Source: Candidatus Parabacteroides intestinigallinarum
GTDB lineage: Bacteria; Bacteroidota; Bacteroidia; Bacteroidales; Tannerellaceae
Direction: 5' to 3'
Length of the DNA stretch: 58,143 bases
Assembly: GCA_019114945.1 (NCBI GenBank)
Contig: DXEN01000009.1
Coordinates: forward strand, 1 to 58,143
Shown: positions 44,508-50,931 of the stretch, piece by piece
Position numbering within the stretch: the stretch's first letter is position 1
How the letters are laid out: the number at the start of each line of letters is the position of its first letter
Translations under genes and position numbers: made by a program
Notes under the pieces: generated by a model
Told to the model about the DNA's origin: nothing
The model's input: the letters and a program-made list of their open reading frames with translations, nothing else
The model's database searches: none

Positions 44508-45650
44508 ATGAATATCAACTCGAGAATAGATTGGAAAGCGGGTATGGCTATCTCCGCGCGGACGTTCGTCCAGATGGATAAAAACCTGGCATGGAGGCAA
44601 CAGGTCGCGAACCGGGCCTCGAATGGGAATCAGTTTGGCCTGATTCCTTTCACGGAGTTTAAGTGCCAGTGGGGGTTTGTCCGCAACAAGTTGGAGATCG
44701 AGCATCTTTCGTGTATGGCTCTTTTGCCGTCCGGAAAGATTTTGCATATCGATGAGAAGGCGTTGGTCTCCATTCCGTTGGTTTATGGCGATGAATATTA
44801 TTTGGCATGTGGTTGTGGCGAGGGCGAGACTTCTTTTGAGATTGAGGATGTCCCCTTTGTTCGTCCCGAGGTGACTTATGGCATTTATCAATTGAAGGAA
44901 TTGGAGGGGAAGGATTTGCTTCCGATTATGAAATTTAAGGTGAACGAGGGAGTTTTCTCTATCGATGAAGGATATATTCCTCCCTGTTTGCATCTTTCGT
45001 CCGATCCTCGTTTCCAGTCCCATATCTTTCGGTTGGCGGAAAGGATCGCCCGATTAGCGGAGCACCCGAACTTAGAATCCGGCGAGGGGAAACGGGCGTT
45101 GCAACACTATGCTTATGTACTGGGAAATTATGATTTGAGAAATCGAACCGCCCATTTTATCGGATTAACGAATGAGATAGCGCAAGCGATAGACTATTAT
45201 ATCGTCGCGCCGAACACCGAGACTCCGGTTGCATGGGAGCCTTATTCGGAGTATGATGTTGTAATATGGCTGAATCGACTGAATGATTATGCTTATAGCG
45301 CGGAGACGATTCTCGACAAAGTGGTGCTGGAGGATCATTCGATCGACTTCGAGGCGCTGAAGGCTCAAATCGTGTCGGAATTGTATGAGCGGTTGCATAT
45401 GGAATTGCATGATCGATTGTATGAGGAGTTGAGAGGGAAGCTTTACGCGGAGATCATGGAGGAGCAAACCTCGCGGCTGACCGATTATGTAAACAATCGG
45501 CTGAAGGCGGAGCTGCATGATTTGTTGTCGGGCGAACTTTCGGAAGAGCTTTTTGGAAAGTTGTACAATGCATTGTATGATAGTCTTTTCAATGCGTTGT
45601 ATGTCCCGGAGGAAAAAGAGGAGGAGGAAGAGTTCGTACCTTTAATATAG
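44508..45650 (+). CDS. tssK: TssK-like baseplate protein, 380 aa
   Basis: Connects the baseplate to the envelope complex. The N-terminus INSRIDWKAGMAISARTFVQ matches the TssK opening W..GM.I....F. EGYIPPCLHLSSDPRF matches the shoulder-domain motif. The family is usually about 440 residues. Here the C-terminal head is replaced by repetitive amphipathic helices (about 295-370) with units such as ELYERLHMELHDRLYEELRG and ELFGKLYNALYDSLFNALY, then an acidic tail. Because the TssK head binds the membrane complex, this change may fit a different envelope partner. It lies between tssG and tssE. Confidence 0.75.
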   Translation: MNINSRIDWKAGMAISARTFVQMDKNLAWRQQVANRASNGNQFGLIPFTEFKCQWGFVRNKLEIEHLSCMALLPSGKILHIDEKALVSIPLVYGDEYYLACGCGEGETSFEIEDVPFVRPEVTYGIYQLKELEGKDLLPIMKFKVNEGVFSIDEGYIPPCLHLSSDPRFQSHIFRLAERIARLAEHPNLESGEGKRALQHYAYVLGNYDLRNRTAHFIGLTNEIAQAIDYYIVAPNTETPVAWEPYSEYDVVIWLNRLNDYAYSAETILDKVVLEDHSIDFEALKAQIVSELYERLHMELHDRLYEELRGKLYAEIMEEQTSRLTDYVNNRLKAELHDLLSGELSEELFGKLYNALYDSLFNALYVPEEKEEEEEFVPLI

Positions 45651-45657
45651 GAATGCC

Positions 45658-46104
45658 ATGAGTATATTGTTGCCATTACAGGTTGTGAACGGACGATTGA
45701 AACGGGCGAGGAATCCCAAAAAGGCGATTGACGCGTTCCTGGAGTTGTTGTTGACGACTCCTTGCCGGAGCTGTGTGCCGGATCCTCAATTTGGCTTTGT
45801 TTTTAATAACCTGAAGTTCGAGGTCTTTAATGAGAAGGAGGGGGTTATCTTCAATTCCCATCCTACCGCCGACGAGCCGGAAAGTTTGTATGACAAGAAA
45901 GTGTCGGGGAATTCAAAGAGTCTCAATACATTCGCGTTGGAGCTTAAAAAGGCGATAGAGCGATACGAGAAACGGCTCTCGGAGGTTTCCGTTACGATGG
46001 CTTATGTAAAGGGGCAGCGGAAAATACTCATTTCTATAGAGGGGATCATCGTGGAAACTGGCGAGGCGTATCGTTATCTTTCCAGCCTCTCTATTTGGAA
46101 TTGA
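45658..46104 (+). CDS. tssE: TssE-like (gp25) baseplate protein, 148 aa
   Basis: Small gp25-type protein that starts sheath polymerisation. It shows LLLTTPCRSCVPDPQFGFVF, a helix NTFALELKKAIERYEKRLSE followed by VSVTMAYVKGQRKILISIEG. This is the gp25 layout of helix, 'RYEPRL-V' turn and two strands; the EPRL motif appears as EKRL. It starts 7 bases after tssK. Confidence 0.75.
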   Translation: MSILLPLQVVNGRLKRARNPKKAIDAFLELLLTTPCRSCVPDPQFGFVFNNLKFEVFNEKEGVIFNSHPTADEPESLYDKKVSGNSKSLNTFALELKKAIERYEKRLSEVSVTMAYVKGQRKILISIEGIIVETGEAYRYLSSLSIWN

Positions 46105-46138
46105 TAGCGTGTTCAATCATTAAAAAGAATCTTATCTT

Positions 46139-47830
46139 ATGAATCAGACAATATTCACGACGCGCCAACGGGCGGAGGAGCTTATAAAAGAAGCGATCTC
46201 TATTTGGCAATATAATGGTGGAGGTGAGCTTTTGGAAGGCATCGAGCAGGATCCGGTTTTCTCTTTGTTCATGACCGCTCTCGCTTATCAGGCGAATGAG
46301 ATAGATAATGAGATTGAGCAATTGAGGGTTGAGGTCTTGGATGAGTTCGCGCGGATGTTGGTTCCTTATGATAAAACGCACGCGCTTCCCGCCACGGTGG
46401 TTGTTGAGGTTCAATTGCATGAGGGCGTCTCCGAATGGAACTTGGATCATCATACGAGTTTCTCGTTGGGGAAGTTTACGTTCCTCCCGTTATTGAGGAC
46501 GCGGGTGCTTAATGGGAGTGTAACATCGGTCGTGCGGCTCGATAATCGGCGTTGGAAGGTCGGCCTGCGGTTCCGGGAGCCCGTGAGGAACTTGTCCGGT
46601 ATGACCTTCATGGTTGATAGCGATCAATTTCAGGATTTGAAACTCTTCGCGAACGGACGTGCGCTTCCGCTGGTGAAGCCTTGGGATTACGCGGATTTGC
46701 CGTTGGATGATTATTTTTCCATCGAGCATATGGTCTACAATCAATCCTTTATTTATTCGGCCACGAACACGTGGTTCGATCTTTTCGCCAAGCAAAACGT
46801 AAGGTTGTTTTACATTGATACGTATGAGACATCATCGGCTCAACAGATGCCGACCGAGACATTGGATTTGATATTCGAGTTTACGGGGATAAGCGACGCG
46901 TTTCATTTTGATAAGGAATGTTTGTCCTTGAATGCTACGATCCTGGCCAACGTGGAGGAGCGTGTGGCTACGCTTTCCTCGTCTTCGCCCATCGTCCGTC
47001 TTTCGGGAGGGGACGACGGGCCGGACCAATCGCGTTTTTTGCATCTGATCGCTCCTCCGGATATCCAGCTCTTTCACGAGGAGTCGCTTGAACTCCGGAA
47101 AGTCGGGGCGGATCGTTTCAGCACGGATCGCCTGATGAAACTGGCCGGTACGCTGGTTTCCCGCTTCACTTCCGATTATTATGCGTTCCAAACGGTAGCT
47201 CCTTTTAATGAGGGCGCGTTTATGGAGCAATTTTACGCGTCCTTGAAGCGGATATCGGAAGGAATCGCCCAGGCTTCCCAAACTACCTCGCCGGGCTTGT
47301 ATCTGATGTTGCGAAAGAAACGTCGTTCTCAAGAGGCGAACTTCAGCCTGGATATCCACTATTTGATGACAAATGGCGACGCGGTTAATTCGGTGTTGGA
47401 CGCTAAGAGCCAGCTGAGCGCCTCGGTGGCTTCGTATATCCGGGAGGTTCGGATAAAAGCGGACCCTATGCCGGGCCATGGCGAGATTCAAGGAGCTGAC
47501 GCGGAGGAGGTCTTGGCCCGTTATTATATGGTGACCAACGACCGTATTGTTACCCCGATGGACATCAAGGTGTTTTGTTACAAGGAGTTGGTGACCCGTT
47601 TCGGGATAACGCCGGATATGATTTCCAGTGTCAAGGTCAAGAATGTGCGATATACCGATTCCGTGCGCCCCGCGTTCGAGACGCGGGTGTATATCATCTT
47701 GAAAGATAGCCCGTATGTCAAGCGCGGTTTCGAGGAGAGAATACCGATGGTGGAATGGGTTTTCCAAAAGATGATAGAAGTGAGGAGCACGAATGTATTC
47801 CCGGTCCATGTCAATATCGAGATAGTGTGA
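46139..47830 (+). CDS. tssF: TssF baseplate protein, 563 aa
   Basis: Main wedge protein of the baseplate. The N-terminus carries the family's helical signature DPVFSLFMTALAYQANEIDN EIEQLRVE-type sequence and DEFARMLVPYD, like 'DP-VERLLEGFAFLAARI...ARLLDDFPE' in other TssF. The middle and end include VQLHEG, SDYYAFQTVAPFNEGAFMEQ and RITPMDIKVFCYKELVTRFG. Length is typical. It is followed 66 bases later by the ubiquitin-like gene, with a TATATTCG element at 47867-47874 between them. Confidence 0.82.
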   Translation: MNQTIFTTRQRAEELIKEAISIWQYNGGGELLEGIEQDPVFSLFMTALAYQANEIDNEIEQLRVEVLDEFARMLVPYDKTHALPATVVVEVQLHEGVSEWNLDHHTSFSLGKFTFLPLLRTRVLNGSVTSVVRLDNRRWKVGLRFREPVRNLSGMTFMVDSDQFQDLKLFANGRALPLVKPWDYADLPLDDYFSIEHMVYNQSFIYSATNTWFDLFAKQNVRLFYIDTYETSSAQQMPTETLDLIFEFTGISDAFHFDKECLSLNATILANVEERVATLSSSSPIVRLSGGDDGPDQSRFLHLIAPPDIQLFHEESLELRKVGADRFSTDRLMKLAGTLVSRFTSDYYAFQTVAPFNEGAFMEQFYASLKRISEGIAQASQTTSPGLYLMLRKKRRSQEANFSLDIHYLMTNGDAVNSVLDAKSQLSASVASYIREVRIKADPMPGHGEIQGADAEEVLARYYMVTNDRIVTPMDIKVFCYKELVTRFGITPDMISSVKVKNVRYTDSVRPAFETRVYIILKDSPYVKRGFEERIPMVEWVFQKMIEVRSTNVFPVHVNIEIV

Positions 47831-47896
47831 CGGGGGCTATCGGGTAAGAAATAGAAGGTTTATTCGTATATTCGCGTACATATAAAAAACATTCGA

Positions 47897-48214
47897 ATGG
47901 AAGATTTCTTTTTGGATATTGTGTATAAAGATAAAAAGGTCCGGTTCCGTATCGTGAATCCCCATGCGCCATTGAGCACGTTGATGAATAATCTGCGTCA
48001 TGCTATCGGGAAAGATGGACGTTTGATCTTTGATTTCCCTTCTATCGATCAAACGGGCGCTCCGCTGGATTACTTTTTCGGGAAGGAGGATCCGGCGATC
48101 AACGAGATAAGGGTGCTTCGGCCCAGGATCGGGAAGTCCGACCAGACGCTGGCGGATTATAACGTGCGGAATGGGGATACGGTTTTCTTGATTCCGGACC
48201 CATTCCCCGGTTAA
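47897..48214 (+). CDS. Ubiquitin-like protein ending in Gly, 105 aa
   Basis: Beta-grasp protein: an opening hairpin (DFFLDIVYKDKKVRFRIVNP), a helix (LSTLMNNLRHAIGKDG), a strand region LIFDFPSIDQTGAPL, and a closing IRVLRPRIGKSDQTLADYNV, RNGDTVFLIPDPFPG. The last part matches the ubiquitin/YukD-type ending 'TLxDYxIxxGDTVxLxx'. The protein stops exactly at a glycine, the residue E1 enzymes adenylate, so no protease is needed to expose it. An E2-like gene starts 15 bases later, and an E1-like gene heads the operon. It could be a T6SS structural part rather than a modifier; the E1/E2/RING company argues for conjugation. Only a single terminal Gly is present, not GG. Confidence 0.8.
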   Translation: MEDFFLDIVYKDKKVRFRIVNPHAPLSTLMNNLRHAIGKDGRLIFDFPSIDQTGAPLDYFFGKEDPAINEIRVLRPRIGKSDQTLADYNVRNGDTVFLIPDPFPG

Positions 48215-48228
48215 TCGTATAGGTATCA

Positions 48229-48831
48229 ATGGGAGGTGATGCGTTGATAATGTATAGGCCCGACTTCGATGTCAACCGGTTATCCGGGAGGGATCGGCGC
48301 TTGTTTTATGAGTGGAGCCAATTGGAGCGTGCTTTTGGGCAAGGCGGAAAGATACGGTTCGAGGTCGCTGAATGTAATTCGCGGGGGCTTCCCATCAAGT
48401 ACCGGGTCGCTTACCACATCCGTTCCATTCAGGGGGTTGAGCGTGTGGAGGCGTTGGACATGCCCGGTGTATCGAACCCGCCCATTTTCGCTTCTTTGTT
48501 CCTGATGACGATTACCCTACCGGACAATTACCCTTGTGTAGACGCTCCGGTGGAGTTCCGTTTCTTGACCTGCGACGAGGCGGGAAAGGCGATTCCGCAT
48601 CCCTGGCATCCCAATATCCGGTATTTTGGCGAGTTCGCCGGACGGGTTTGTTTGAATACGCCGGATACCTATGCCAGCTTGCTTTGGGGCGTACGCCGTG
48701 TCGCACTCTATTTGCGTTACGACTTGTACCATGCCGCCCAGCACCCTCCTTATCCGGAAGATCCTAAAGTGGCGCGCTGGGTTGTCCGGCAAGGCGAACC
48801 GAATGGCTGGGTTTATTTTGATCAAAACTAA
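48229..48831 (+). CDS. E2-like ubiquitin-conjugating enzyme (UBC fold), 200 aa
   Basis: Would take the ubiquitin-like protein from the E1 onto a cysteine. The UBC core is visible: helix RDRRLFYEWSQLERAF, strands to FLMTITLPDNYPCVDAPVEF (the E2 'P-x-YP-x-x-P-x-x-x-F' strand), HPNI (127-130) and GRVCLN with catalytic Cys141. The conserved Trp comes after it (SLLWGV). The HPN-to-Cys loop is four residues longer than in typical E2s. C-terminal helices include EDPKVARWVV. A start at ATG 48229 or at ATG 48250 (MYRPDF) is possible. The gene follows the Ubl by 15 bases and ends the tss operon; a fresh promoter for the next genes is at 48874. Confidence 0.85.
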   Translation: MGGDALIMYRPDFDVNRLSGRDRRLFYEWSQLERAFGQGGKIRFEVAECNSRGLPIKYRVAYHIRSIQGVERVEALDMPGVSNPPIFASLFLMTITLPDNYPCVDAPVEFRFLTCDEAGKAIPHPWHPNIRYFGEFAGRVCLNTPDTYASLLWGVRRVALYLRYDLYHAAQHPPYPEDPKVARWVVRQGEPNGWVYFDQN

Positions 48832-48873
48832 GTTTAAGGCATGGGAAAACGATGCTTTTTAGATTCTTTTCCT

Positions 48874-48881
48874 TATATTTG
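48874..48881 (+). promoter_or_regulatory. -7 element upstream of the envelope genes
   Basis: TATATTTG, 16 bases before ATG 48897; the -33 box is unclear. It lies inside the longer frame from 48852 and excludes that start. Confidence 0.55.
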
Positions 48882-48896
48882 TTCACGTTATTTAGA

Positions 48897-50042
48897 ATGG
48901 ACCGGATGAAGTGGCGGAATATATTGATATATAGTTTCATGTTTATCTGTTTGGGGCATGTTTCATGGGCGCGGACGATAAAACGGATAAGCGTGTCGGG
49001 GAACGAGCCTTACGTGGATCATGTATCGCTTCAGGACGGGAGTGCGGACATGGACTTGCTGGTCAAGTTCGTTTTCGACGAACCGGGCAATTGCTTGACT
49101 GTTAGCTTGATTTCTTATCGGCGTCTATTCGTTTTCCAAAGTGACGTGCGTTATTCGCAGGTCGTTCGGTGTTTTAAGTTGCGCCCTTCTAAATTGCCTT
49201 ACGTTGTCGATTCGGATGAGCGGGCGAGGTATAAGCTCACCAAGTCTTTGCGGAAATCCATCCGTCCGAGGCGAAAGCATGTGTTTAAACGTTGGATCGA
49301 GTATGAGGGGCTTCAACCCCAGCCGACCGATTATAAGATGGTGAACGAATACATCGAGCAACGGTTTGACGTCCTCTATAAGGATGCGCCCGTGACGGTT
49401 ACCCTGCGGGATCTTTTACTGATGGACGAGCAAGTCACGCCGACCAAGAAGAAATATGATCTCTTTTTCCAGACCGATTTGAACCGAAAATACGAGATCG
49501 CTATCCTTCGGGATCCTTGCTTTGGGAAGGAAGAGGCTATCCAAGCGGCGATGACGTGCGTGGAGAATATTAAAAACAGCTATTCCGCGTTCGACCGGAG
49601 TTTTGGCGAAGCATCCGTTCCGTATTCGGCGGATAGCCGGGAAGTATTTACCCGGATGAAAGCGCTTCTCGTGGAGCAATATCCGCTTTGGGAAGAAACG
49701 AATCCCTGCCCGGAGATTCAAGCGAACATTGATTTGTATAATAGCTATGTGGATTCTATCCGGGGAGTTATGCCCGCGTTCGAGGAGCGGCGGGTAGAGA
49801 TCCTGCAGCTTGATACCGATTATATCTTGGCGTTGGCGAAGCGGATGGACGCACATGTGAGCCGATGGCTTTTGTCGTCGGATCCCGCGGAGCGGAACGA
49901 CTTGGTCGCCTCGTGCGAGGAGATTATCCGTCAGGCCCGTTCGCATATCGGGCAGGCCTCGGCATCTCATGAGCGCCAGCGGGCGGCAATCCGTGTGTTC
50001 AATGCGGCGGAGGAGTATTTTCATAAGACTTGTACGGAATGA
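48897..50042 (+). CDS. Exported protein of the T6SS locus, 381 aa
   Basis: Family not recognised. A signal peptide (MKWRNILIYSFMFICLGHVS, start 48897 or 48906) leads to a periplasmic N-terminal domain. That domain contains DLLVKFVFDEPGNCLTVSLI SYRRLF-type strands and basic segments (LTKSLRKSIRPRRKHVFKRW). It is followed by a helical C-terminal half (about 210-381) rich in charged heptads. No membrane span follows the signal. The next gene starts inside its stop codon (ATGA at 50039), so these genes are coupled. By place and topology it may be one of the subtype-iii envelope proteins (TssN-TssR); I cannot say which. Confidence 0.6.
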   Translation: MDRMKWRNILIYSFMFICLGHVSWARTIKRISVSGNEPYVDHVSLQDGSADMDLLVKFVFDEPGNCLTVSLISYRRLFVFQSDVRYSQVVRCFKLRPSKLPYVVDSDERARYKLTKSLRKSIRPRRKHVFKRWIEYEGLQPQPTDYKMVNEYIEQRFDVLYKDAPVTVTLRDLLLMDEQVTPTKKKYDLFFQTDLNRKYEIAILRDPCFGKEEAIQAAMTCVENIKNSYSAFDRSFGEASVPYSADSREVFTRMKALLVEQYPLWEETNPCPEIQANIDLYNSYVDSIRGVMPAFEERRVEILQLDTDYILALAKRMDAHVSRWLLSSDPAERNDLVASCEEIIRQARSHIGQASASHERQRAAIRVFNAAEEYFHKTCTE

Positions 50043-50902
50043 GGACGATATGTATAGACATAGTTGGAATAATCTTCCGTCAACGATTCTGGTTGGTCGT
50101 ATGCGTATGGATGGTGTGGTTTTGCCCGGGGGCGGGGGCGCAAGAGGAGCAGGTCGACTTTATCGATAACGTACGTTTGCTGGAAATAGAGAATCGTATG
50201 CTTTATTTTTACGATCAGCTCCAAGAGATATCCTCGCTGATACCGGAGTATGCCCCGGAGGATTTGGATAAGGCGGAGGTGCGGGTGAGCGTGGTCGACG
50301 CGAAATGGGATGTCTATTACCAGTCTATGCGGGATGCGATCGCGAACGATGATTCCTTGTTGCAAATAGTCGCTAATTATCAGGTGGCGAAACAATCCGC
50401 CTTGGATTCGATCGCTTATCGGAAGCATTTTTTTGAGGCGCGGGCGAGTTTTGATGAGGCGGAGGCTTTTTTGTTGGCGCAAGATAGTGTCTACGCACGT
50501 CTTTATGACACGGCGTTAGGGTACTCGTTGGTGAAATCGTTGGGCGCTGAGCTTGAGCGCGTGAAAGGGAAGGAGCAATTGTTGGCGGAGGAGGCGCGAG
50601 GGTATTATGAGCGTGCGAAGGGCATCGCCCAGGAGTTCGACGAGCTATCGCCCAGATTCTCGCGCATGGAAGAGGTGTATATCGGGTTGAGAAATACCTC
50701 GGAGAATATACAGGCCTTGGAGTATAAACCTTGGATCCAGCGGGTGAAGGATTATTTGTACAGCTTTGCCGCGGTCGCGCTGATACTCATGTTCCTCAAT
50801 ATGTTGCAGGCGAAATGGAAAGCGTTCAAGCAAGCGCGTGAGAACGCCCGAAAACTCGCTCAGATGATGAATCGCGATGAGAATGAGTATCCCACGATCT
50901 GA
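50039..50902 (+). CDS. Periplasmic coiled-coil protein with C-terminal membrane span, 287 aa
   Basis: Family not recognised. The start at ATG 50039 overlaps the previous stop (ATGA). A signal segment or N-terminal anchor (FWLVVCVWMVWFCPGAGAQ) is followed by a mostly helical periplasmic part with coiled-coil character (LEIENRMLYFYDQLQEISSL; LGAELERVKGKEQLLAEEAR). A single membrane span lies near the C-terminus (YLYSFAAVALILMFLNMLQA), then a basic cytoplasmic tail (KWKAFKQARENARKLAQMM). This topology suits an envelope-spanning strut of the secretion apparatus. A lipoprotein-like gene follows after 29 bases. Confidence 0.6.
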   Translation: MRTICIDIVGIIFRQRFWLVVCVWMVWFCPGAGAQEEQVDFIDNVRLLEIENRMLYFYDQLQEISSLIPEYAPEDLDKAEVRVSVVDAKWDVYYQSMRDAIANDDSLLQIVANYQVAKQSALDSIAYRKHFFEARASFDEAEAFLLAQDSVYARLYDTALGYSLVKSLGAELERVKGKEQLLAEEARGYYERAKGIAQEFDELSPRFSRMEEVYIGLRNTSENIQALEYKPWIQRVKDYLYSFAAVALILMFLNMLQAKWKAFKQARENARKLAQMMNRDENEYPTI

Positions 50903-50931
50903 AATGTCTAACTTGTTAATAATTCGTTAAG

